Source of the DNA: Cellulomonas sp. Y8
GTDB lineage: Bacteria > Actinomycetota > Actinomycetes > Actinomycetales > Cellulomonadaceae
Direction of reading: 5' to 3'
Assembly (NCBI RefSeq): GCF_008033115.1
Contig: NZ_CP041203.1
Span: forward strand, 3,658,001 to 3,722,000
Length of the DNA: 64,000 bases
In this document: piece after piece, positions 41,400 to 50,843 of the stretch
How the letters are laid out: each line of letters begins with the position of its first letter
Numbering within the stretch: the stretch's first letter is position 1
The notes under the pieces: generated by a model
Told to the model about the DNA's origin: nothing
Seen by the model: only the letters and a program-made list of their open reading frames with translations
Database searches by the model: none
Position numbers and translations under genes: made by a program

Positions 41400-41455
41400 G
41401 GCAGGTGCGGGGGCGCGGCGCCGGGCGGGCGGCGGGCCGGGCCGGCGCGGTGGGC

Positions 41456-41461
41456 TACGGT
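41456..41461 (+). promoter_or_regulatory. -10 box TACGGT for the flavoprotein gene
   Basis: Six bp before GTG 41468. Confidence 0.35.
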
Positions 41462-41467
41462 CGGCCG

Positions 41468-42700
41468 GTGCGAACGGCGGGAGTGGTCGGCGGCGGCCCG
41501 GCGGGGCTGATCGCCGCGGAGGTGCTGGCCGGGGCCGGCGTGGCGGTCACCGTCTACGACCGGATGCCGTCCCCGACCCGCAAGTTCCTGCTGGCCGGCC
41601 ACGGCGGGCTCAACATCACGCACTCCGAGGGCCGGGAGCGGATGCTCCCGCGGTACGGCGACGCCGCCGGGCGCCTCGCGCCGTTCGTCGACGCCTTCAC
41701 CGCCGACGACCTGCGCGCCTGGTGCGCCGGCCTCGGCGAGGAGACGTTCGTCGGCACCAGCGGCCGGGTGTTCCCGCGCTCGTTCCGGGCGACACCGCTG
41801 GTGCGGGCGTGGCTCGCGCGACTCGACGCGCTCGGCGTGCGGATCGAGCGGCGGCAGCGGTGGGACGGCTGGGCCGAGGACGGCGCCGGGCTGCGGCTCG
41901 TCGGCGTCGGCGGGTCCGTGGACGGCGAGCGCCGGACGGTGCAGCACGACGTCGTGCTGTTCGCGCTCGGCGGGGCGTCCTGGCCGCGCCTGGGCTCCGA
42001 CGGGTCGTGGGTCCCGGCGTTCGAGGCGCGCGGCGTGGCGACCGCGTCGCTGCGCGCGGCCAACGTGGGCGTCCGGGTCGGGTGGACGCCCGGGTTCGCG
42101 GACCGGTTCCAGGGCGTGCCGCTGAAGCACGTGGCGCTGACGGTCCGCGGCCAGGACCGGGCGCCGGTGCGCGGCGACGCGATGGTCACCCGCACCGGCC
42201 TGGAGGGCGGCCCGCTGTACGCGGTCGGGGCCGCGGTGCGCGCGGCGCTGGACGCGGGCGGCTGCGTGCTGGAGGTCGACCTCCGGCCGGACACCCCGGC
42301 GGAGCGGCTGGCCGGGCGGCTGGCCCGGCGGCGCCCGAAGGACTCCCGGTCGACGTGGCTGCAGCGCTCCGTCGGCCTGGACCCGGTGGCGGTGGGGCTG
42401 CTGCGCGAGGCGACCGGCAACGCGGTGCCGGACGACCCGGAGGCGGTGGCCGCGCTGATCAAGGCGGTCCCGGTCGAGGTGCCCGCGACCCAGCCGATCG
42501 ACCGGGCGATCTCCAGCGCCGGCGGGATCCGCTGGTCCGAGGTCGACGAGCACCTGATGCTGCGGGCGCTGCCGGGCACGTTCGTGGCGGGGGAGATGCT
42601 CGACTGGGAGGCGCCCACCGGGGGGTACCTGCTGCAGGCGTCGTTCAGCACCGGGGTCGCGGCGGCGCGGGGGATGCTGGGGTGGCTCGCGCGGCGGTGA
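41468..42700 (+). CDS. TIGR03862-type FAD-dependent oxidoreductase (BaiN/YhiN relative)
   Basis: A 410-residue flavoprotein. The FAD-binding motif VVGGGPAGLIAAEVLAGAGV is at the N terminus; SPTRKFLLAGHGGLNITHSE is the second family signature; the body contains VLFALGGASWPRLGSDGSWV and the end reads SSAGGIRWSEVDEHLMLRAL with FVAGEMLDWEAPTGGYLLQA, which closes the FAD site. The substrate is not known; relatives reduce steroids or act on unknown metabolites. It is divergent from the phosphatase gene. Confidence 0.9.
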   Translation: MRTAGVVGGGPAGLIAAEVLAGAGVAVTVYDRMPSPTRKFLLAGHGGLNITHSEGRERMLPRYGDAAGRLAPFVDAFTADDLRAWCAGLGEETFVGTSGRVFPRSFRATPLVRAWLARLDALGVRIERRQRWDGWAEDGAGLRLVGVGGSVDGERRTVQHDVVLFALGGASWPRLGSDGSWVPAFEARGVATASLRAANVGVRVGWTPGFADRFQGVPLKHVALTVRGQDRAPVRGDAMVTRTGLEGGPLYAVGAAVRAALDAGGCVLEVDLRPDTPAERLAGRLARRRPKDSRSTWLQRSVGLDPVAVGLLREATGNAVPDDPEAVAALIKAVPVEVPATQPIDRAISSAGGIRWSEVDEHLMLRALPGTFVAGEMLDWEAPTGGYLLQASFSTGVAAARGMLGWLARR

Positions 42701-42740
42701 GGCCGACGGCGAACTGGCCCCGCGGCGGGGCGGCCGGTGG

Positions 42741-42746
42741 GATGCT
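42741..42746 (+). promoter_or_regulatory. -10 box GATGCT for the gene at 42753
   Basis: Six bp before GTG 42753. Confidence 0.35.
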
Positions 42747-42752
42747 CATCCG

Positions 42753-43175
42753 GTGACTCACGTGCTCTCGCTGCTCGCGCAGGACATCGACGGCGAGCGG
42801 GTGCTCCTGCCGGTCGTCGACGGCCGATCGCTGGTCGATCTCGTCCGCGAGTACGAGACGGCGCGCGGGTACGAGCCCGCAGGGGCGTACGGGGGTCTGC
42901 ACCTCGAGCGCTTCCGGTTCGGTGACCTGGCGCACTACTTCCTGGCCACCGGCCGGGGCGGGTGGCCACGGGGCGAGCCGCTGTGCCTGCTGGGGTGCCA
43001 GTGCGGCGAGGTCGGCTGCTGGCCGCTGGAAGCCCGCGTGACGGTCACCGGGGACCGGGTGACCTGGTCCCACTTCGCCCAGCCGCACCGCCGAGCCTGG
43101 TCGTACGCCGGCTTCGGGCCGTTCGTCTTCGACGAGGGCGGGTACCGGGCCGCGGTCGCACCATGGAGCGGATGA
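42753..43175 (+). CDS. hypothetical protein with a four-Cys cluster
   Basis: A 140-residue protein I cannot name. The N-terminal ~60 residues are a mixed alpha/beta segment; the centre carries LCLLGCQCGEVGCWPLEARV with Cys78, 82, 84 and 89, which would suit a zinc site, followed by TVTGDRVTWSHFAQPHR and a Phe/Tyr-rich end. No helix long enough for a membrane is seen. Its last 9 bases overlap the 3' end of the tRNA-Gly gene on the other strand, so antisense pairing at the end of the tRNA is possible. Confidence 0.75.
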   Translation: MTHVLSLLAQDIDGERVLLPVVDGRSLVDLVREYETARGYEPAGAYGGLHLERFRFGDLAHYFLATGRGGWPRGEPLCLLGCQCGEVGCWPLEARVTVTGDRVTWSHFAQPHRRAWSYAGFGPFVFDEGGYRAAVAPWSG

Positions 43176-43237
43176 CGGGAATCGAACCCGCGTAGCCAGT
43201 TTGGAAGACTGGGGCTCTACCATTGAGCTACATCCGC
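43167..43237 (-). tRNA. tRNA-Gly (anticodon UCC)
   Basis: A 71-nt cloverleaf: acceptor GCGGATG/CATCCGC, D arm GCTC/GAGC, anticodon stem CCAGT/ACTGG with loop CTTCCAA (TCC), T arm with TTCGATT, and U73. CCA is not encoded. Confidence 0.95.
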
Positions 43238-43373
43238 GCACGCCCGCCGGGGCGGGCCGCCGGACCAGGGTACCGGCTCGCCGGTCCGGCTCGGTGCCAC
43301 CGGTCCGCGCGGCGGGTACTCGGCCCACCGCTCGCGCGGGGGGCGCGCCCCGACGCCACTAGACTCCGGCCGA

Positions 43374-43447
43374 CGGGATGTGGCGCAGGTTGGTAGCGCG
43401 TCCGCTTTGGGAGCGGAAGGTCGTGGGTTCGAATCCCGCCATCCCGA
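43374..43447 (+). tRNA. tRNA-Pro (anticodon UGG)
   Basis: A 74-nt cloverleaf: acceptor CGGGATG/CATCCCG, anticodon stem TCCGC/GCGGA with loop TTTGGGA (TGG), T loop TTCGAAT, A73. CCA is not encoded. The gap 43238-43373 and 43448-43528 hold no gene. Confidence 0.95.
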
Positions 43448-43528
43448 CTCGGCTCACCGCCGGCCCGGTGGCCGCGCCTCCGGTCCCGGTCCCGCCCGGT
43501 TCCCCCCGGACGCCGGGGCCCCCGCCGC

Positions 43529-43534
43529 TAGGGT
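43529..43534 (+). promoter_or_regulatory. -10 box TAGGGT for the LacI-type gene
   Basis: Start expected near 43541, giving a ~23-nt leader with a GAGG/GAGGA ribosome site. Confidence 0.35.
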
Positions 43535-43563
43535 GACCCGGAGGTCCGAGGAATGAGGGTGAC

Positions 43564-44610
43564 GTGGCGCGGAAGGTGACCGTCTACGACGTGGCCCAGC
43601 GGGCCGGGGTGTCGTCGGCGACCGTGTCGTTCGCCTTCACGCGGCCGGAGAAGATCAAGCCCGAGACGGTCCGGACGGTGATGGCGGCCGCCGACGAGCT
43701 GGGCTACGTGCCGAGCGCGAGCGCGCGGGGGCTCGCGCTGGGCCGGACCGGGGCCATCGGCATCTACTCCTACGACTACGTGCTGGACCCGGGTGACGAC
43801 GTCGCGCCTCCGGCCGGCGCGGTGCCCAGCGGCCGGCTGTTCCCGCTCTACGCGGACGAGGTCCAGCGCGGCGCGCAGCTCGAGTGCCGCCGCCGCGGGT
43901 ACGCGCTGATGCTCGGCGGCAACCGGGTGCCGGACCACCTGCCGCACCTGATCGAGGTGGCCGGCCGGGTGGACGGGCTGATCGTGTTCGCGGGCGCGCT
44001 GTCCGCGGAGGCGCTCGCGAAGGTCACCGCGCGGATCCCCGTGGTCGAGCTGGGCGGCGAGGAGCGGGCCGGCGCCCGCACCGTCCTCGTCGACAACCGC
44101 TCCGGCATGGAGGCGCTGACGCGGCACCTGCTCGCGGACCACGGCTACCGGCGGCTGGCCTACCTGGGCGAGCTCGGGACGCCCGAGTTCGTCGGGCGGC
44201 GGACCGGGTTCGTCGCCGCGCTCGACGCGGCCGGGGTCCCGGTGCCGGACGTGGTTCCGAGCCACCCGGGCGACGACGAGTCCACCCGCCGCGCCGTCGC
44301 CGCGCTGCTGCGGGCCGAGGAGCGGCCCGAGGTGGTGGTGTGCGACACGGACCAGTCGGCCCTGGTCGCGATCGACGCCCTGCGCGCCGCCGGGCTGTCG
44401 GTGCCGGGCGACATCGCCGTGACCGGCTTCGACGGGATCCTCGCCGGGCGGCTCGTGGACCCGGTGCTGACGACCGTGCGCCAGCCCATGGAGGAGGTCG
44501 GCCGGGCGGCGGTGGCGTCGCTCGTCGCGGCGATCGGCCGCCGGGAGCAGTCGGCTCCCGACACGCTGACCTGCACGTTCCTGCGCGGCGGGACCTGCGG
44601 GACCCACTGA
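43564..44610 (+). CDS. LacI family transcriptional regulator
   Basis: A 348-residue repressor. The HTH and hinge at the N terminus read VTVYDVAQRAGVSSATVSFA and LGYVPSASARGLALGRTGAI; the sugar-binding domain follows with DGLIVFAGALSAEALAKV, AYLGELGTPEFVGRRTGFVA, and AVTGFDGILAGRLVDPVLTT near the end. It probably controls the sugar ABC/GH43/GH1 operon directly downstream through the palindrome at 44647. The inducer is expected to be the imported sugar or a breakdown product. GTG 43564. Confidence 0.93.
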   Translation: MARKVTVYDVAQRAGVSSATVSFAFTRPEKIKPETVRTVMAAADELGYVPSASARGLALGRTGAIGIYSYDYVLDPGDDVAPPAGAVPSGRLFPLYADEVQRGAQLECRRRGYALMLGGNRVPDHLPHLIEVAGRVDGLIVFAGALSAEALAKVTARIPVVELGGEERAGARTVLVDNRSGMEALTRHLLADHGYRRLAYLGELGTPEFVGRRTGFVAALDAAGVPVPDVVPSHPGDDESTRRAVAALLRAEERPEVVVCDTDQSALVAIDALRAAGLSVPGDIAVTGFDGILAGRLVDPVLTTVRQPMEEVGRAAVASLVAAIGRREQSAPDTLTCTFLRGGTCGTH

Positions 44611-44646
44611 GGCGATCGCCGGGGCGCAGGGGCTTGTCGCCACGGC

Positions 44647-44662
44647 GTTTACGCGCGTAAAC
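44647..44662. promoter_or_regulatory. LacI-type operator
   Basis: GTTTACGCGCGTAAAC is a perfect 16-bp palindrome with a central CG, as typical LacI-family sites have. It lies 67 bp before the binding-protein start and is AT-rich at its ends in an otherwise GC-rich gap. Confidence 0.75.
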
Positions 44663-44728
44663 TCGGCCGCGGGACACAGCGAGGTCTCCCCGGGGCGCCC
44701 CGCCCCGCACTCCTTTCTGACAGGGACG

Positions 44729-46015
44729 ATGATGATCCGACGCAGAATCCCGGCGGCACTCGCCGTCACCACCGCAGCCGCGCTGCTCCTGACGGCGTGC
44801 GGGCGCTCGGACGCCCCGGCGGACGCCGGCGGCGCCCCCGCCGAGCTCACCGAGGGTGCGGCCACCGGCACGGTCACGATCTGGGCGCAGGGCACCGAGG
44901 GCGAGGCGTTGCAGGACTTCGTCGCGCCGTTCGAGGAGGAGAACCCGGACGTGGAGGTGCGCGTCACCGCCGTGCCGTGGGACTCCGCGCAGAACAAGTA
45001 CCAGACCGCCGTCGCCGGGGGCACGACCCCGGACATCGGGATGCTGGGCAGCGACTGGATGCCGACGTTCCGGGACGCGCTGAGCCCGCTGCCCGAGGAG
45101 CTGGACACCTCCGGGGTGTTCCCGTTCGCCCTGGAGTCCACGGAGTTCGACGGCCAGAACCTCGCGATGCCGTGGTACGTCGAGACCCGGGTGATCTACT
45201 ACCGCTCCGACCTCATGGAGCAGGCCGGGTTCGACGCGTTCCCGACCGACTGGGACGGGTTCAAGGAGCTCGCGCGCGCCTACCAGGAGAAGGCCGGCGC
45301 CGAGTTCGGCATGAACCTGTCGGCGGGCGGGTGGAACTCGTTCCTGAACAACCTGCCGTTCGCCTGGTCCAACGGTGCGACGGTCATGGACGACGGCCAG
45401 TCGGCGTGGACCTTCGACAGCCCGCAGATGGTCGACACGTTCGCGTACCTGAACTCGTTCTACACGGACGGCATCGCGGACCCGAGCCCGCAGAACGAGT
45501 CCGGGTCCGAGGTCGCGGACCTGGTCAGCGGCCGGGTGCCCATGTTCATCAGCGGTCCCTGGAACATCCCGGGTCTCGAGGAGGCCGGCGGCGCGGGCTT
45601 CGAGGACAAGTTCGACGTCGCGCCGATGCCCGCCGGGCCCGACGGGACCTCCACCTCGTTCGCGGCCGGGGCGAACCTCGGCGTCTTCAAGAACGCCGAG
45701 AACCCCGACGCGGCGTGGAAGCTCGTCGAGTGGCTGAGCCGCCCGGACGTGCAGACCGCGTGGTTCGAGACGGTCAACGACCTGCCGGCCCAGCAGTCCT
45801 CCTGGGAGGACGACGCGCTGACGAGCGACCCGCGGGTCCAGGTCTTCGGGACCCAGCTGCAGAGCGTCGAGATCGCCCCGACCCTGTCCACCTGGCCGCA
45901 GGTGTCGGCCGCCGGTGACACGCAGATCGAGCAGATCTTCCGCGGGGGCAAGAGCCCGCAGGACGCCATGGCCGAGCTGCAGGCGACCGCCGACTCCCTG
46001 GGCACCGGGCAGTGA
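44729..46015 (+). CDS. sugar ABC transporter substrate-binding lipoprotein
   Basis: A 428-residue lipoprotein with signal peptide and lipobox LLTAC (Cys24), then a family-1 solute-binding fold: ATGTVTIWAQGTEGEALQDF, GTTPDIGMLGSDWMPTFRDA, NLAMPWYVETRVIYYRSDLM, VPMFISGPWNIPGLEEAG. It should bind an oligosaccharide outside the cell; with GH43 and GH1 downstream, xylo-, arabino- or gluco-oligosaccharides are likely. ATG 44729 follows CAGGGA. Its stop overlaps the permease start (GTGA). Confidence 0.92.
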   Translation: MMIRRRIPAALAVTTAAALLLTACGRSDAPADAGGAPAELTEGAATGTVTIWAQGTEGEALQDFVAPFEEENPDVEVRVTAVPWDSAQNKYQTAVAGGTTPDIGMLGSDWMPTFRDALSPLPEELDTSGVFPFALESTEFDGQNLAMPWYVETRVIYYRSDLMEQAGFDAFPTDWDGFKELARAYQEKAGAEFGMNLSAGGWNSFLNNLPFAWSNGATVMDDGQSAWTFDSPQMVDTFAYLNSFYTDGIADPSPQNESGSEVADLVSGRVPMFISGPWNIPGLEEAGGAGFEDKFDVAPMPAGPDGTSTSFAAGANLGVFKNAENPDAAWKLVEWLSRPDVQTAWFETVNDLPAQQSSWEDDALTSDPRVQVFGTQLQSVEIAPTLSTWPQVSAAGDTQIEQIFRGGKSPQDAMAELQATADSLGTGQ

Positions 46016-46950
46016 CGACCGCGACCGTCGACCGTGCTCCCGCCGCGCGCCGCGGCGGGAGCACGGGGGTGGCGGCGAGGAGGCGCCGCACCGCGGTGGT
46101 CGCCTACCTGTTCGCCGCGCCCTTCATCCTGAGCTTCCTCGTGTTCATGGTGTTCCCGCTGGTGAGCTCGCTGGCGATGTCCTTCACGGACTTCCGCAGC
46201 ACCGACATCCCCACGCCGCTGGCGGTCGGGTTCGTCGGGGTCGACCAGTACGTGGCGCTGTTCCAGAACGCCCAGTTCGTGCGCTCGCTGCTCAACACCG
46301 TGTACTTCGTCGGGGTCGGCATCCCGTTGACGATGGCCGTGGCGCTCGCGCTGGCGGTCGCCCTGAACAACGGCATCACCCGGTTCCGCACCCTGTTCCG
46401 CGTCGGGTTCTACGCCCCGGTGGTCACCTCGATCGTGGCGGTCGCGGTCGTGTGGCGGTTCATCCTGCAGCCCGAGGGCCTGCTGAACACCGTCCTCGGC
46501 TCCGTCGGGATCACGGGGCCGGACTGGCTGGGCGACCCCGCGTGGTCCATGCCGTCGATGATCCTCATGGCGGTGTGGCGGAACATGGGCACGCTGATGA
46601 TCATCTTCCTGGCCGGTCTCCAGGGGGTGCCCGCGGAGGTGCTCGAGGCCGCCGAGGTCGACGGGGCGAACGCCTGGCAGCGGTTCCGCCGGGTGACGCT
46701 CCCGATCCTGCGGCCGACGATGCTGCTCGGCGCCGTCCTGCTGTCCGTGGGCTACCTGCAGTTCTTCGAGGAGCCCTTCGTGATGACCAAGGGCGGTCCG
46801 CTGGACTCGACCCTGTCGATCAGCTACTTCACCTTCAACCAGTTCGGGTTCGGGAACTACGGCACCGCGTCCGCGGCCAGCTACGTGCTGTTCGTCGCCA
46901 TCGCGCTGCTCAGCATCATCCAGTTCCGCGCGTTCCGGACGAAGGAGTGA
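46012..46950 (+). CDS. sugar ABC transporter permease 1 (MalF-like)
   Basis: A 312-residue permease with six or seven helices, first at about residues 32-54 (VAYLFAAPFILSFLVFMVF). The EAA loop reads VPAEVLEAAEVDGANAWQRF, followed by RRVTLPILRPTMLLGAVLLS. It pairs with the second permease. GTG 46012 overlaps the lipoprotein stop by four bases. No ATPase gene is in the operon; an MsiK/MalK-type shared ATPase elsewhere is expected, as in Streptomyces. Confidence 0.93.
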   Translation: MTTATVDRAPAARRGGSTGVAARRRRTAVVAYLFAAPFILSFLVFMVFPLVSSLAMSFTDFRSTDIPTPLAVGFVGVDQYVALFQNAQFVRSLLNTVYFVGVGIPLTMAVALALAVALNNGITRFRTLFRVGFYAPVVTSIVAVAVVWRFILQPEGLLNTVLGSVGITGPDWLGDPAWSMPSMILMAVWRNMGTLMIIFLAGLQGVPAEVLEAAEVDGANAWQRFRRVTLPILRPTMLLGAVLLSVGYLQFFEEPFVMTKGGPLDSTLSISYFTFNQFGFGNYGTASAASYVLFVAIALLSIIQFRAFRTKE

Positions 46951-46952
46951 CC

Positions 46953-47861
46953 GTGACCGCACCGGCACAGGCCCCCACGCTCGCCGCAGCCCCCGTCGTC
47001 GCCACGCCACCGGCGCCCCGGCGCCGCGGCCGCGCCGCCCGCCGCGGGTCGGTGGCCCGCACCCTCGTCTACGTCGTCCTCGCGCTCGCGCTGGTGGCCA
47101 CGCTCGTGCCGTTCGCGTGGATGTTCCTCGGCTCGGTGAAGCCGCAGGCCGAGCTGCTGCGCCGGCCGCCCACCTGGTGGCCCGAGTCGACCACCTGGGA
47201 CAACTTCCAGGCGTGGTTCACCCGGCTCGACTTCGGGACGTTCTTCACCAACAGCGCGATCGTCGCGGTGTTCACCGTGGCCGGGACGCTCGTGTTCTGC
47301 TCGATGGTCGGGTACGCGCTGGCCAAGCTCGAGTTCCCGGGCAAGCGGGCGCTGTTCGTGTGCGTCCTGGTGACCCTGATGGTCCCGGGCGTCGTCACGT
47401 TCGTGCCGCTGTTCGTCGTCGTGAGCAAGCTCGGCATGGTCAGCACCTACCCGGCGCTGATCCTGCCGTTCCTCGCCGGACCGCTCGGGGTGTTCCTCAT
47501 GCGGCAGTTCATCCGGGAGATCCCGGACTCGCTGATCGAGGCAGCGCGCATCGACGGGGCGAGCGAGGTCCGGATCTTCGCCCGGATCGTCATGCCGCTG
47601 TGCGGACCCGCGCTCGCGACCCTCGCGATCCTGACGTTCCTCAGCTCGTGGAACAACTTCCTGTGGCCCCTGGTGGTCGCGCAGAGCGAGGACATGTACA
47701 CCCTGCCGGTCGCGCTGTCCCTCTACTCGGTGGGCCAGAACGCCACCAACTACGGCGTGCTCCTCGCCGGATCCGTCCTCATCATCACCCCCGTGCTCCT
47801 GCTGTTCGTGGCGCTCCAGCGCTACTTCACCCAGGGCATCGCAGCGACAGGAATCAAGTGA
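46953..47861 (+). CDS. sugar ABC transporter permease 2 (MalG-like)
   Basis: A 302-residue permease with six helices after a ~35-residue Pro/Arg-rich head. EAA loop IPDSLIEAARIDGASEVRIF, then RIVMPLCGPALATLAILTFL and SWNNFLWPLVVAQSEDMYTL. GTG 46953 has GAAGGAG at 46941-46947, 5 bp upstream; an in-frame GTG at 46947 would lie inside that site. Its stop overlaps the start of the GH43 gene. Confidence 0.93.
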   Translation: MTAPAQAPTLAAAPVVATPPAPRRRGRAARRGSVARTLVYVVLALALVATLVPFAWMFLGSVKPQAELLRRPPTWWPESTTWDNFQAWFTRLDFGTFFTNSAIVAVFTVAGTLVFCSMVGYALAKLEFPGKRALFVCVLVTLMVPGVVTFVPLFVVVSKLGMVSTYPALILPFLAGPLGVFLMRQFIREIPDSLIEAARIDGASEVRIFARIVMPLCGPALATLAILTFLSSWNNFLWPLVVAQSEDMYTLPVALSLYSVGQNATNYGVLLAGSVLIITPVLLLFVALQRYFTQGIAATGIK

Positions 47862-49381
47862 CCACGACCGAGACCGAGACCGCCCCGGGTCCCCGCAGCA
47901 CCGGCGACCGCGGCGTCGCGACGAGCGTGCACCCGGTGGTCCCCGGGTTCCACCCGGACCCGACCGTGTGCCGCGTCGGCGACGACTACTACCTGGCGAA
48001 CTCGTCGTTCGAGTACGCGCCGGCGGTGCCGCTGTGGCACAGCCGGGACCTGCTCACGTGGCGGCTGCTGGGCAACGTGCTGGACCGGCCGGAGCAGTTC
48101 GCGCCGGGCGCGGCGGGCGCCAGCAAGGGCGTCTACGCGCCCACCCTGCGGCACCACGACGGCCGCTTCTGGCTCATCACGACCGACGTGTCCGGTCCGG
48201 TCGGTCAGATCGTCGTGCACGCCGAGGACCCCGCGGGGCCGTGGAGCGACCCCCTGGTCGTCCCGGGGCTGCACGGCATCGACCCGGACCTCGCCTGGGA
48301 CGAGGACGGCACCTGCTACGTGACGTACTGCTCGACCGACCCCGGGCTCCCCGGGATCTGCCAGGCCCGGGTCGACCTGGCCACCGGCGCGGTGCTGACC
48401 GCGCCGCGGCGGCTGTGGAGCGGCACCGGCCTGGCGTTCCCGGAGGCCCCGCACCTCTACCGGCGGGGCGCGACCTGGTACCTGATGATCGCCGAGGGCG
48501 GGACGGAGCGGGGTCACGCGGTCTCCATCGCCCGGGGCGAGCGCCCCGACGGCCCGTTCGAGCCGGCGCCCGGCAACCCGTTCCTCAGCCACCGCAGCAC
48601 GACCCACCCGGTGCAGAACACCGGGCACGCCGACCTGGTGGAGAACGCCGACGGCACCTGGGCGATGGTGTACCTCGGCGTGCGCCCGCGTGGCGTGACG
48701 CCCATGTTCCACGTCAACGGCCGCGAGACCTTCCTCGCAGGCGTCGACTGGGTCGACGGCTGGCCGGTGGTCGACGAGCTCCGGTACGTCCGGCCGCTCC
48801 CGGACCACTCGTTCACCGACGCCTTCCCGGACGGCCCGCTGCACCCCCGGTGGGTCAGCCCGGGCGCGGCGCCGGACGCGTTCGCGGCACCGCGGCCCGG
48901 CGGCGGGCTCGACCTGCGGCCCGCCGCGACGGCGGCGGGGGCGCCCGCGGCGCTGACCACCCGCGTCCTGGACCACGACTGGTCCGTCGAGGTCGACCTC
49001 GACCTCGACGAGGGCGGCGCGGCGCTCCTGGTCCGGCTGGACGACCACCACTGGTGCGAGGTCCGGGTGAGCCGGGGACGGGCGCACGCCGTCGTCCGCA
49101 TCGGGCCGGTCGAGGCCCCGCTCGGCGACCCCGTCCCGGTCGCCGGGACCCCGGTCACCCTGGGCGCCCGGTCGGTCGCCTCGGCGACCTCCGGCCCCGA
49201 CGACCTGCTCCTCGGGCTCGTCGTCGCCGGCGCCTGGCACGAGCTCGCGCGGGTCGACGGCCGGTACCTCTCCACCGAGGTAGCCGGGGGGTTCACCGGC
49301 CGCACCGTCGGCGCGCGCGCGCTCGACGGGCGGGTCGGCCTGCTCGCGACGCGGTACCGGTCCCACCCGGCCACCGCCTGA
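47858..49381 (+). CDS. GH43 beta-xylosidase / alpha-L-arabinofuranosidase
   Basis: A 507-residue, unsecreted GH43 enzyme. The catalytic propeller (to about residue 310) has the base Asp34 in GFHPDPTVCRVGDDYYLANS, the pKa Asp142 in HGIDPDLAWDEDGTCYVTY and the acid Glu196 in LAFPEAPHLYRRGATWYLM. A C-terminal beta-sandwich (about 330-500, GH43_C2/XynB type) follows. It would cleave xylose or arabinose from imported oligosaccharides in the cytoplasm. GTG 47858 overlaps the permease stop. Confidence 0.92.
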   Translation: MTTTETETAPGPRSTGDRGVATSVHPVVPGFHPDPTVCRVGDDYYLANSSFEYAPAVPLWHSRDLLTWRLLGNVLDRPEQFAPGAAGASKGVYAPTLRHHDGRFWLITTDVSGPVGQIVVHAEDPAGPWSDPLVVPGLHGIDPDLAWDEDGTCYVTYCSTDPGLPGICQARVDLATGAVLTAPRRLWSGTGLAFPEAPHLYRRGATWYLMIAEGGTERGHAVSIARGERPDGPFEPAPGNPFLSHRSTTHPVQNTGHADLVENADGTWAMVYLGVRPRGVTPMFHVNGRETFLAGVDWVDGWPVVDELRYVRPLPDHSFTDAFPDGPLHPRWVSPGAAPDAFAAPRPGGGLDLRPAATAAGAPAALTTRVLDHDWSVEVDLDLDEGGAALLVRLDDHHWCEVRVSRGRAHAVVRIGPVEAPLGDPVPVAGTPVTLGARSVASATSGPDDLLLGLVVAGAWHELARVDGRYLSTEVAGGFTGRTVGARALDGRVGLLATRYRSHPATA

Positions 49382-49411
49382 CCCCCGCACGTGACGACCC
49401 GAAGGACCACC

Positions 49412-50800
<1,389 letters not shown>

Positions 50801-50843
50801 GCGCAGGGGGCACCGTCCGCTGTCGGGTCGGGGACGGACACGG

